DNA of 64,000 nucleotides, from positions 2,480,001 through 2,544,000 of the forward strand of contig JAGUCH010000004.1 of the NCBI GenBank assembly GCA_019096065.1, given 5' to 3'. This document shows, one piece after another, positions 34,301-45,101 of the stretch. Source of the stretch: Paracyclopina nana (taxonomy: Eukaryota; Arthropoda; Copepoda; Cyclopoida; Cyclopettidae). The stretch's first letter is position 1; every line of letters begins with the position of its first letter. A program made the position numbers and the translations under genes. The notes below the pieces were generated by a model. It made no database searches, was not told the origin of the DNA, and was given only the letters and a program-made list of their open reading frames with translations.

Positions 34301-36340
34301 TTGCTTATCTTCCTCACTATATTCCCCAAATTCTTCATTACCATAACTATCTTCTTGTTCAATATTGTCTTCCTCTACCAAAGCTAGTTCGTTCTTTTCT
34401 AGGTCATCCTTGTCTTTGTACCTGTCAGTTAAACATTCTTCATTTTCATCATCTTGATTGGTCTCCTCAGAAATATCTTCACTACCACTGCCATCTCTTT
34501 CAGAAATGTCATCTTCTTCATTACCTTCATCACTGTCTTCATCAGATTGAACTTTGTTGCCCTGATCTTCTTCTTGCTCCTTTTCTTTTGATTTGTTGAT
34601 TTTTTCAGATTCTTTTCCTTCAAATGCCTTTTCTTTTTCTTGAAAAAAGTTATGACTTTCTTTTTTATCCATGTCACTATCCTCATTTATACTCTCTGAA
34701 GTACTTTCTTCTTCTTCATGAGTAAAAATCTCAATAGGATTAGATTCTGATAGAGGCTGCTGTATACGATGTTCCAAATTGAAGTTCTCATTCTCAGAAT
34801 CATCATTCAAAATTAAGGTTTCTATTGAGGGTTCACCCTCATCATTAGATGTTGCTTGATCAGAACTAGCTGGATTTGAGTTTCTTAAATCAAGATCAGA
34901 ACTATCTTCAGATTCCTGACTGGTTCCAGCTTGCTGCTTTTTAAATAGCTGAGAAATAAGCTTCAAATTTACAGGAGCCTTTTTTATGGCTAGAACTTGC
35001 AGCAGTTTCTCAATATCAAAAGTTTCTTCATCAATTCCTTTTTCAGATGTTTCGGGAGGCTTCGCTTGTTCCATCACAGACTTCTTTAAATTAAATGGTC
35101 TTACAGGTTTAACAACCTTAGCTTTCCCCTTAGGCTTTACGCTGGGGTTGGATAATTTTTTAGCTGTTTCTTCCCTGTGAATTTCATCTTCCATGTTTGT
35201 TTTGTATGAAATCAGCTTTGGTGCTGAAGCTGACTGGTTGGAACTTGCATTTTTGATAGCAGAAACTGATATACCTAGAGCTGATGTTATCTTGTTATTT
35301 TTTTTCTTTTTTTCATAAGCTGAGCTCACTTGAAGTACTTCTTCATCAGTAGCTTGTTTAAAATCTGGTTCATTAGTAGAATTTGATAGTCTAAGCTTTC
35401 CATCTGATCTCTTGAGAGCCTTCATCTTCCTTGTATCTGGCAAAGGTACTTTTTGCTCTTTAGAGCAGGGCTCTTCATGACGATTGATTTCTCTTTGCTT
35501 GCTAATAGTGACATTTTCTTTGGAATTATTTGCAAAATCATTAGCACTTATTGAGGCTTCTCTCTTTTCCCCTCTCCTGGCTTTAATTTTTGAAGGCAAT
35601 GTCAAAACTGTGGACACCTCATTTTCAATCTTGGTTTCATTTGGGTTTGTGAGTGAGGTACCTAAACTCCTTGATTTTTCATTGCTCTTAAGACCATGTG
35701 TTATGACTTTATTTTTTTTCTCTTTCTCTTTTATCCTTCCACTTGTTAACTTGCTCTCTGGCAAATTATTTTTTTGTCCTATTGTTGATGTGAATTCAGG
35801 GGATTCATTGGAAACTGTGTCAATTGTGGGCTGACTACCTTGGGATTGTTTTTGGTCTATGATTAGAGGACTTGGCTTAGTCAAGTGTTTTCTTTTAGGG
35901 CTTGGGGATCTAGCATTCTCATCAATTAAGGCAGAATCAATTTTGTATGAAATTGATCTTGCATTTCTCTTTATAGGACTTAAAGATCTCGGTTGGATAT
36001 TATCAACTGCCGGTGAATCAACCTTTTCTCTATGTTTAGCAATTGATTTGTCAGTGGCTTTGTCTTTTCTTGCAGTTTTAGGCTTTAACTGCTTGGATTT
36101 GCTTTGGGGGATAAGTTCTTTAATGCTGTCAACTTTGGGTGCATCTCTTTCAGGTGCTATTTTGGTAAGTGTTTTAGTAGGCAATTCCTGGCTAGCAGAT
36201 AAAGAGTCCACGTTTTTCTTTGGCATTGAAGAAGCAGCCATTCTCTTTTGGAGATCATTTTGATTGCTTGATGATTTCTTCGTGGCCAATCGTGGAATAC
36301 GAGTTTGCTTGGGCTTGGCGGAGTCCTCATTTTTAGGCAT
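28319..36340 (-). CDS. Rab32: Giant Rab32/38-family GTPase with about 2,300-residue N-terminal extension
   Basis: Seven minus-strand exons stay in one frame and predict about 2,514 residues: 36340-32560, 32504-29392, 29314-29199, 29141-28874, 28814-28742, 28688-28621 and 28444-28319. The last about 215 residues are a complete Rab. They show P-loop GSSSTGKTS (2314-2322), switch I ATIGADF, WDIAGQ (Ile instead of Thr is the Rab32/38 signature; catalytic Gln2367), NKCDL, TSAKE and a C-terminal GCKC for double geranylgeranylation. Rab32 proteins act in biogenesis of lysosome-related organelles. The first two exons (1,260 and 1,038 codons) are polar, Ser/Glu/Asp/Lys-rich and likely disordered, with an acidic repeat region. 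The ATG at 36340 is the first in frame. An alternative is a short transcript starting nearer the Rab domain. The intron at 29198-29142 needs a GC donor. Confidence 0.85.
33680..34375 (-). repeat. Degenerate acidic repeats inside the Rab32 extension
   Basis: The coding sequence for about residues 655-890 reads as roughly four diverged units of 50-75 residues. Each pairs an EDNIE.ED or similar start with E-S/L-GEDS and a DETAS/KTDSS-type core, then ENE...DDL. They are rich in Asp and Glu. Only amino-acid similarity is clear, so the duplications are old. Confidence 0.6.
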
Positions 36341-36342
36341 TT

Positions 36343-36444
36343 TCAAGCTGATTTAGCTGCGATCAGAGCTCCTGTCCCAGTTAAGACAACAACAAATATG
36401 ACTGAGCTGATCACAACCAACAGCAAGATGAACTCAGTAGGCAT
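36343..36444 (-). CDS. 33-residue hydrophobic micropeptide ORF directly upstream of Rab32
   Basis: An ATG at 36444 opens a 33-codon frame that stops with TGA at 36343-36345, two bases before the Rab32 ATG. The peptide begins MPTEFILLLVV, continues with a Val/Ile-rich membrane-spanning core of about 20 residues and ends GALIAAKSA. An in-frame TAG lies six bases before its ATG. A candidate splice acceptor (TTTTAG) lies further upstream. It may be a translated membrane micropeptide on a bicistronic mRNA, a regulatory uORF, or chance. The long hydrophobic run makes pure chance less likely. I recognise no family. Confidence 0.45.
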   Translation of the reverse strand: MPTEFILLLVVISSVIFVVVLTGTGALIAAKSA

Positions 36445-37412
36445 GATCTAGCCAAGCATCTAAAACAAAAATAATGCTCAATATGTTTTGTAAACTCGTG
36501 AGTCTTTGCTGTGTTAGGTTTTATTTTAGTGGCTTTATAGAGGAACTTACCCATTAAAAATTCATAGTAATTGAACAGCTGTCCAAATGTCATTTCAAGT
36601 CCTTCTAGCTGAGCTCCAGAACAAGAAATGATTCTTACATTCGTGAATGCAGAATACTATCTGAATCAGGCAACAAGTGTCTTGGTGTAATGGAATCTAC
36701 ATTTTATAATCCTGTGTAATTCCTTGATTTGATGGTTAACAAGTGTTTGAAGAAACTTTATCTTCCGAATGCTTTATAACTCCTACAAAGAAACTTGACA
36801 AAACATCTCTCTGACTTTTCATTTACAAGCCATTCAAAGATTTTATTTTGGCCACCATACGGTCATACTTTATTTTGAAATCTTTCTAATCATGCCTGCT
36901 GCCATGTTAACGTGGCTGCAAAAATAAATAATTACCAAACGTTAAATAATGTTCGTGCACAAAGTTAGCTAGAAGTGGCAAAAAGAGCTCATCTTTTATC
37001 GAAGTCGAAAGTCTATTGCAATTTTTAAGTTTAATCTAAAAAATGCTATGAGCATGCAGCTCATTACTTTAGCATTAATTGCTTGAAAATATTAGCCATC
37101 AGTGAATAGTTACTACATCAATTTCTAAAAGTACATAATTTGATTTATTGCCTATCTTTGCATGTGCTCTTGTGAAATGTGCTTTAACAGCAAAATGCAT
37201 GGAGGCAATTTTATGAGATGTACCTATAAAAATGGTAAAACCCACATTACATAAAACTCGTTTCTGTGCAATGCATGGCTCTATACAACTCTTGAGGGTT
37301 ATCAAACGAGATGAATAGTGTAATCTGATCCTTCACCTGAGGTGCTGAGTCAAATTATTTGCATTTTCATTGATTACGTTCTGATTTCATTCAAAAGCTG
37401 CATTTTCTTGCC
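36445..37412. other. Intergenic between divergent Rab32 and SLC35G genes
   Basis: Should contain both promoters and the 5' UTR exons of the Rab32 transcript. No additional coding block, repeat or clear core-promoter pair was recognised. Confidence 0.4.
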
Positions 37413-38694
37413 ATGATGGAGGACAAAGGTGAAATAAAGTGCGAGGCTCAATTTGCCAAAGTTGAATCTGTTACAACGTGGAAAAAAGTAGTAGTTGGTG
37501 TGATATTGGTTGTGCTTGCTGGCTGCTCTTTTACTTGCTCGAATGTGATTCAGAAGATAATTTGTCCCACTTTGAGCTTTTGGACGCTGATGCTCGTTCG
37601 CTCTCTTATGCAAACCACAGTTATGGCAATTCACGTCATGGTGACAAAATCCAGCATATTGAGCCAGTCAGAATTGCAAACAAAAGTATTACTCCAAGGA
37701 TTTCTGGGAGGAATTCAAATATTGGCTATTTACGTGGCAGTGAAAAATATTCCGTTGGGAAACGCATCTGCAATTTTCTTTTGCACTCCAGTAAGCCTAC
37801 TTCACTATTATGTCACATTAAAACTGATACTTTTGAAGATAAATAATTTTTTCAGGTTGCCACGTTCGCATTGGCAATTTTTATGCTGAAGGAAAGATTT
37901 GGCATGTATAGAGGTCTGATTTCTGTTCTCATGATTAGTGGAGTCATTTTGATTACAAGGCCAACTTTTATTTTTGGCTCTGATTTTGCTAGTGTTTCTA
38001 ATGATTCGGAAAATAATTCCACAGCCCCAACCAGCATTGGTGAATTTTCCTTAGAGTCATCTAATGGCATTGGCTACTCAGCTGCCTTTGCAGTTCCACT
38101 TTTACAAGCCATCAATTCAATCCTATCAAGGCAGTGCAAAGCCATAAAACCATCAGTTCTCATGTTTTGGTTTGGCGTTGGCATCTTCATAAGTGGCATT
38201 GGAGGTGATTTTTAATTCTAGTGAAAAGCTTTGTTTGCCATCATTGTGCTCTTCTAGGGATTGGCACAGCTTTTCTTGTCTCTGCTGCTGGTAAGCCATC
38301 CAAGAATATACTCAAGATTTTACTACTAACCTCAAAAGTGTGCTTATTAACAAATGCTATTTTAGGTGGTCTATCAATGAATTATGAGAGTATTTTATTC
38401 TTGGCTGATGTGGAAATAATCTTTGCTGTCGTCATTTCCATTGTCGGTACAATGGGTAATTTATTTCTCATTCTTGCTGTCAGGTATGTTTATTATGGAA
38501 TTGTCCTTCTCAAAGAAATTAACAGAGCATTTTGAAGGTACATCAGCCCGAGCAAAGCTAATGTATTTCGCAGCTTTGAGGTGCTGCTCAATTACTTGCT
38601 CCAACTTTTTGTGGAAAACTTGCCTTTCCATCCACCTGACATTGCTGGCATCATTTTTCTCATCGGTGCTGTATTTGCCACTGGATTTGAGTAA
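37413..38694 (+). CDS. SLC35G1-like drug/metabolite-type transporter, copy 1
   Basis: Five exons, 37413-37790, 37856-38204, 38258-38290, 38366-38483 and 38538-38694, join in phase to about 344 residues. The protein has the EamA-type ten-helix layout of SLC35G: a first half with CSFTCSNVIQKIICP and LGNASAIFFCTP, then FALAIFMLKERFG and ISGVILITRP at the end of repeat one. A second half follows with WFGVGIF and PSKANVFRSFEVLLNYLLQ. A glycosylation-prone Asn/Ser loop separates the halves. SLC35G1 has been linked to ER-plasma membrane calcium control and citrate transport, but substrate here is unknown. The second gene with identical exon phases starts 392 bp downstream. Confidence 0.88.
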
Positions 38695-39085
38695 GAGGTC
38701 ATGAGCAGAAAAATACATGCAATGATGTGAGGGGAAAAAACTTCCATTAAACCCACTTAATTCAGAGGATGAGATGTCTCAGCATCTCATTATGAGAGCG
38801 TTACGTAACTCAAGACTTCCACTTTATGCAACTACCAATTTTGCACAGCTGAAAGTGCTAATGAAATAAAAACTGCTTTCAGCAATTTTTAGGCCCAAAA
38901 ACCCTTTTAGATATGCCATAGTAAGCAAATGAGTTTTTTCTATAAAAAAAACATGAAAATACGTTCGTTATTTGCTGTGTTCACCATTTGAGCAATGAGT
39001 TCATGAGTCGAATAAAATGCGAGATAAATGTAAGAGAGAGAAAATCTAATTGTTGAAACAGTTGGCCACTGAATGTGCGGTCATC
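38695..39085. other. Spacer between the two SLC35G copies
   Basis: Holds the 3' UTR of copy 1 and the promoter of copy 2. No other feature is visible. Confidence 0.5.
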
Positions 39086-40377
39086 ATGATGTCTGGTCAG
39101 GGAGAAATCCTTGATACCAAGCCAAAGGTTGAGCAAGGCTTGTCATGGAAAAAGCTCCTGATTGGCTTTCTTTTTGTCTTGGGAGCCAGCTGCTCCTTCA
39201 CCCTTTCAAATGTGCTCCAGAAGATCATTTGCCCCACGCTGGATTTTTGGACCCTGATGATCATTCGGTCCTTGTCTCAAATGTCCATCATGAGTGTGTA
39301 CTTGGCTGTGAAGAGGATACACTGGACCAATGACAACGAGTCGCTGTGGATGATTTTGCTCCAAGGCTTCCTTGGCGGTTTGCTCATTTTGGGTGTTTTT
39401 GTCACCATCAAAAATGTACCTCTGGGAAATGCCACTGCCATTTTCTTCTGCACCCCGGTATAACAATAATAATTTGGTACAAATAACAGTAATTTTCAAA
39501 TTATGCAATTTACAAGGTCGCTACGTTTGCCTTGGCTACTTGTACTTTAAGGGAGAGATTTGGTCTGTACAGAGGACTGATTTCGGTTGTCATGATTAGT
39601 GGAGTGATTTTGATCACGAGGCCTCCTTTGATATTTCCACAAGAAGACTCACCCCAAATTTTAGCAGCAAATGGGACTTTGGGTGAGCTAGAAGATTCCG
39701 CGGCAAATGCTATGCCTTGGATTGGCTACTGTGCTGCCATCTGCGTGATGCTTTTGCAAGCCATTCTCTCTATTTTGATGCGGCAATGCAAATCTGTGCC
39801 ACTTCCTGTGATCATGTTCTGGTTTGGAGTGGGCATTTTTTCCGTTGCCATTGGAGGTAATAAAAAAGCCAATTAATTTATTGCTATTATTATTACTTTT
39901 TTGGTGTGTGTGAAATTCTAGGAATTGGAATTGGCCTTGTCATCACAGCAACAAGTAAGAGTGAATTTTCTGAATTGACTTTCTCAGTGTAATTTCCTGC
40001 TTTTGAATAGAAGAAGGAGATTTTCAAGTGGATGACATCTTTGATTTGAGCCTGGTGGAAGTTGCTTGTGCATTTGCCATTGCTGGGCTTGGAATGACTG
40101 GCTATGTCCTATTCATCTTTGCTATCAGGTATACACAGCTTCAATTGATAGTTTCACAAGAGTCAACTTTTGCCTTGCCAAAAGATGGATTGGGCCCAGT
40201 AAAACCAATGTTTTTCGGAGCTTTGAAGTGATTGCGAATTACTTGCTGCAACTATTCGCGGAAAATATGGCTTTCCACATTTCTGACATCGGAGGCGTGT
40301 TTCTCCTCGTTTTGGCTGTTTTTGGAATCGGCTTCGAGCAAGAAGTCATGCGCCGGAATTTTCACCGTTTCTTGTGA
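39086..40377 (+). CDS. SLC35G1: SLC35G1-like transporter, copy 2
   Basis: Five exons, 39086-39457, 39517-39856, 39922-39954, 40011-40128 and 40185-40377, give about 351 residues. Every exon boundary and phase equals that of copy 1, including a 33-bp third exon in both, so the pair arose by tandem duplication. Shared blocks are FWTLM-IRSL, LLQGFLGG, LGNATAIFFCTP, RFGLYRGLIS and SKTNVFRSFEVIANYLLQLF. The C terminus is longer than in copy 1 and ends in a basic stretch. Two adjacent ATGs (39086 and 39089) could both serve as start. AATAAA lies at 40378-40383, directly after the stop. Confidence 0.88.
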
Positions 40378-40826
40378 AATAAATGATATTTTGCTGAACT
40401 AAAGTATCCACACCATTTTGGCGATTTCGTCAAATGCCATATTCATTTTTTTTTCTACGTAGCATGTTCACATTTCTTGAACTTGAGCTTATGAAAAAAT
40501 TAACTTGATTTGCCTTCATATTTTTGGCCTTGCTGACATTTTCTTAATGTAATTACTGGCTCACCCTAATGAAAGACGCACGTCAAAAACGGCTTTTTTA
40601 TGACAATATTTTGAAGTACAGATATAAGACTAAATTTTGTGAATTGGTTTTTTTCTCGAAGAGAGGAGATTATGATCTGCGCTTTTTTGCTCCAAACTGA
40701 ATGAATTGTGTTAGTAATACAATGATAAAAATATATAGAGCAACTATATGAGTAAAGAGGGGTGTTAGTACATTCGAAAGTTGTTCTTTGGCATCTTGAA
40801 AATTGGCTGGTGTTGTGGAGCCTGGA
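40378..40826. other. Convergent 3' flanks of SLC35G copy 2 and MsrB
   Basis: The two genes face each other, so this stretch should be mostly 3' UTR. Nothing else is supported. Confidence 0.5.
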
Positions 40827-41613
40827 TTATCGCATGTTGGCAGTGGATTGCTCTGCACTTTTCTCCTCTGGATTCACCTCTCTGACTTCTGAGCCACTTT
40901 TGGGCCTCAGCCTGCAAATCCCATCGGCTCCACAACCCCCTAAAGTGGCAGGGTGGTGGATTTCCTCAGTGTCTTCAGCTTTCACTGTGCCATCCACCTC
41001 AGTTTCAGGCAAAAAGTCCAGAGAGCATGAATTGATGCAGTACCTATCAAAAAATTATCTGTAACTCTCAATTACCAAATGGTTCACTAAGTGTCTACCT
41101 TTGACCCGTGGGCTTGGGCCCATCGTTGAAAATATGGCCCAAATGCGACCCACAATTTTTGCAGCTCACTTCAGTGCGAATGAGCTCAGGTCTCTTCACG
41201 ATGAGAAGCAAGTTTCCGCCAACTAGAAATTTGCATGAGCAAAAATCGAAATTTTCATGAGAGAAAAAAAGACTCACTGCCTGATGCGTCAGCCCTGAAA
41301 GTGACCTTGGCCTTGTCCACAACATCGAAAAATGAAGGCCACCCGGAGCCAGAGTCATACTTTGTGCTGGATAAAAACAGACTTTCACTGCACACTTTGC
41401 ACACGTAAACACCTTTCGAGCGATGCTTGTAGAATTTGTTGGAGTAAGGCCTGCAAAAGATCCAGTTCATATACTATAATAATTGCTCTTCAAATTATGG
41501 TACCTTTCGGTGAGTTTTTCCTGAGTAACTTGATACTCCACCGGAGTCAAACGTTCTCGCAGCTCAGCTTTATCGAAAATTACATTGGGCCCCGAATCCT
41601 GTTTCATGGGCAT
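40827..41613 (-). CDS. MsrB: Methionine-R-sulfoxide reductase B
   Basis: MsrB reduces the R form of methionine sulfoxide in proteins using thioredoxin. Minus-strand exons 41613-41504, 41450-41278, 41222-41099 and 41043-40827 join in phase to 207 residues. The domain starts [19 protein letters not shown]. It has the zinc cysteines Cys54/Cys57 (CKVC) and Cys115/Cys118 (CKNC), [22 protein letters not shown] and catalytic Cys138 in RYCINS, so the active form is Cys rather than Sec. The ATG used is the first in the first recognisable exon. That exon is open back to an AG at about 41632, so an upstream exon with a targeting peptide is likely. About 60 C-terminal residues beyond the domain are acidic and not conserved. 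Confidence 0.9.
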
Positions 41614-41631
41614 GTTGATAAACTCTGAAGC

Positions 41632-43288
41632 TGCAAGAGGAAATGAGCATATTTGAATACACTCGCAAAAAAAGGTTAATTAGACAAATCCAGGTAAATA
41701 GCATGACATGGCAACACTGACATTGCATTTTAGACCTGCTGACCTTCACAATTGGCAAATATCCCTTTTTTTCTTATTGGGCCACAAAAATTAATAGAAA
41801 CACAAATTGCAATTATTCATTGCTATCACGCAACTGGCAGAGTAACGTAAACTAATGTAATGTGACCCTGAAGGTCATGACTCTTTCTGCTGAGATGGAG
41901 CACAAAAATGCCTTTGTCTCAAAAGATCCAGGCAAACTTACTGTATGCTTCCTAATATGGTTATGGTTATGAGTCACAAGATACTGAATGTCTTGAAGTG
42001 TCTATTTATTCACCACTGCTTTCTATATTCTCTGTTTTCACTGACATTGCCCTTTTAACTTCCTCACTTTGAGCTCAAGTTCTACGGAGTTGAATGTTTT
42101 GGACCAGAGCCCAAATCTCAATAGAAGTGTAGTAGTAGTTGTAGTGTGAGTCAGGCTAGCACATGTGAGCACACACACGTACATACGCACTCGAGAGATG
42201 CTTCCGACTTCATTTGGCCTGACTGTAAAGCAATGTGAACACTGCAAGGTGACTCCTTACTACTGCTAGGCATCATCATAAAAAAATAAGGTAGAATCCG
42301 CGTATGTATTAATTTTTCGTCCAGAATATTTAGCTTGAATATGTCAATAAAAGTTATTATTAAAAAAAATTTTTTGCAATGTTAAAGATAACTTTAAAGA
42401 ATCCTATGCAAAGAATGGTAAAGTAGGAAGAGCTCCACCTCGAAAAGTGACTTTGTGCGTGCACTTTCATCAAGTCTGCAAAAATTCGTCCCTTTACTTA
42501 TATATTGTAAAAAGAATTCAAGACACATTCGAGACCACAATTGGTATATGAGTTGATGCTGCACAGTGTTTTGAATTGCTTCAGTGAAAATCATCAAATT
42601 ATCCCACTTTTTTCCATTTTTTCCATTTGGAGGGAGCGCAGCAGAGCATCACGTCACAGCAAACATTTTTCCCATTAAATATAGTGCTATATGTGTAACT
42701 ATACTACAATGTAGCAGTCATGCCTACGAGCAAGGCCTACATTTTCACGGGCTGAAAAAATAATGCGGTTGGCCATTAAAATTCCTCCATTGTGTCATCA
42801 CTCTTAAAAATTATAATTGCTAGTGAATTTCATACTCTTTGTATCTAGTAACTTTTGACTATAAAATGCGCTTATAATGAATGTCAGATCTTTTCTGAGC
42901 ACAGCAGTGACGCATGTTTGGTTTCCTAGCTTCATTTTGGTATTGTTACGCTCTCCTCTTTTGAGATTCTTTCTAGAGCCATTTGTTGTCAACTCACCAC
43001 AATGAATAGATTTTTTCTGAAAATTAAATGTCAATGTTTACTTACTGAATTAATATATCGTGACGACTTTTAGCAGCTCTTTATTGGGGACGCTTCAACG
43101 ATTTATCGACTTGTGTTTGAATGCCACTTTCGTCGTCAGCATCGTCGGCTTTCCTTTTCATGACGTGTCCTGGAATCAGCCAAAACACAGCAGAAATGGT
43201 CAGAAACGTCAAAGGGAAAGCACAATAGCCATTCTTTTCATTCATTCATTTCTTTTAAGGTGATAACAGTTTATGAAGTGACCCCAAG
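41632..43288. other. Intergenic, probably includes the first MsrB exon
   Basis: A candidate N-terminal exon for MsrB was sought, but none joined in the required phase with conviction. A short GTA-type run lies at about 42127-42141. No other gene or paired transposon ends were seen. Confidence 0.4.
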
Positions 43289-44753
43289 TCAGTTTTGAAA
43301 TATCACATATTCAATATGTTCATTGACATCTTCACTTTTACCTTCGTGCTGTCTCATATGGCTTTTGTACGAGTCTTCTCTAATAAATAGGGCATTGCAT
43401 ATGCTGCAATTGAAGTTTGCTGAAAACGTAAAAGTTGACTTTGAAGCTTCCTTCTTGGTTGCCGGTTGAGCGAGCTTTTTCCCCTTCCCTAAATTCTTTT
43501 TTCCACATCTACTTTTAGGCTCGGTAGTAATAAGAGCTTCGCTATGACTCTTCTTTTGATGCCGGCTCAATATCACTTTAGATGGTGTCGAAAAGTCACA
43601 ATGCTCGCATTTCATATCATTAGTTGATTTGTGGCTTTTCGAGTGAGCTTTCAAAGAAGCCTTGCTTTCTGTTTCAAAATCGCAGACTGAACATTGGAGT
43701 TTTTCCGAATGGGTCGTCTCCACATGCGTTTTAACAACTTGAGGCAATCCACTCTTGAATGGGCAACGGGAGCAAATGTGCAATTTTGTGTGCCGCTTCA
43801 AGTCAGAATTGGTCTTGAATGACGACGTACATGGCTGATGTGGACACACAAAAGGACGATCATTGGTATGTGTTCGAAGGTGAACGGTAAGTTGGGAGCT
43901 GTCACGTGACCTGTAAGTGCAAATCTGACATCTGAAAATGAGGAGAAATTTTCACAAGCTGCCCATTAATGTTAAGGTAAATTCTACTTGTATGGCCGTT
44001 CGTCCATGTGAACACGCATGTGCTTCTTGAGTGACCCACTGTCATTGGTTCCATAAGAGCACAACGCACAAGAAAAGGGCTTTTCGCCAGTATGGATTCG
44101 TTCATGGTTCTTCACTTTGTCAGCCCTGCTGAAAGCTTTGCTGCAAAATTTGCACTCGTAAGGCTTTTCTCCGGTGTGAACTCGCATGTGCCTGGTTATG
44201 TCTTTCATGTGGGGGGCAGAAAAGGAGCAGCCAGGAACTGAGCAAGGCAGTCGGTTGTCCTTGACAATCTATGGCAAAAAGCACATAAAATGGTGCAACA
44301 CGTTTAATAAGAAGACTCACTTTTATCTGGTCATCCGATTTGAAGGTTTGAATTGACGAGTTCGTTTGGGCCTTCTTTTTGGTGGTCTTTTTGGGAATCC
44401 CGGGATCAGCAATAGCTTCAAACTCGTCCTTGAAAACGAGGGTGAGCTGATCGAGATCATCACCACTCCTTTGACTGCTCAACTGGTTAGCAAGCAATGA
44501 GATGACGGCCGCTTCGTCAGTGGCCAAGGTCTTGGCCTCGGACGCTCGTTTGCATTGCTTTTTGTGACTAAGAAACTCGGAGATGTCTGCAAATGTGAGG
44601 CGGCAACGGCCGCAAAAATGCAAATCCTCATCTTCGTCACCATTGTCAATCAACAGCAAAGGTGGAACTGCAACAGCGAAAAGATTCCTCAGTTCAGGGC
44701 GTTCAATTTTGAAAACGGTGAATTGCCTCACTTTCCGACGTGCTCATGGTCAT
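43289..44753 (-). CDS. ZFP64: ZFP64-like multi-C2H2 zinc-finger protein
   Basis: Minus-strand exons 44753-44732, 44667-44321, 44268-43988 and 43931-43289 join in phase to about 430 residues. An N-terminal C2HC-type finger ([22 protein letters not shown]) corresponds to the first finger of ZFP64. Nine C2H2 fingers follow. The block [48 protein letters not shown] and [12 protein letters not shown] parallels ZFP64 fingers in order. TGEKP linkers mark it as a DNA-binding protein, and ZFP64 activates transcription at some promoters. The 22-base first coding exon rests on a good GTGAGG donor and exact phase. Later fingers have shorter, basic linkers and a Lys-rich insert before the last finger. Confidence 0.85.
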
Positions 44754-45101
44754 TGTTTGGACTTGACGTTTGTTTACTACGGTTTGTTCGTCAAATCTTT
44801 TAAAAAATCGCTGACAGTTTCGCGGAAAAAGCGTGAATTGTTAGCAAAGAAGAAAATAATGGACGCTCGCTTCGTCTGTTTACACTTTGTACCAGATTGG
44901 CTTTTTCGTAACGCAAAATAACGACGAAGTAAAGAAAAGAGCCAATTTTTTAAAGTCACGATCTATATTATAGATAGGTTGCAAATACGAGGGAAACAAA
45001 CAACAAATGCACATTTCTTCCGATTCAAAGCTGAATACTTGGTAATATTTTATAACTGGTGATGCGAGGGTTCCTTTTTTGGCAAAAACTAGACGAAAAC
45101 T
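44754..45101. other. Short spacer, ZFP64-like 5' side and V-ATPase 3' side
   Basis: Both neighbours are on the minus strand. The V-ATPase 3' UTR and ZFP64-like promoter must share this 350 bp. Nothing else is visible. Confidence 0.5.

Noticed and set aside
30922-36263. Numerous plus-strand frames rich in Leu, Phe and Ile
   Set aside because: They are antisense shadows of the acidic and serine-rich Rab32 extension codons.
42241-42290. First MsrB exon starting MMPSSSKESP on the minus strand
   Set aside because: The only donor gives phase 0 whereas the next exon needs one carried base.
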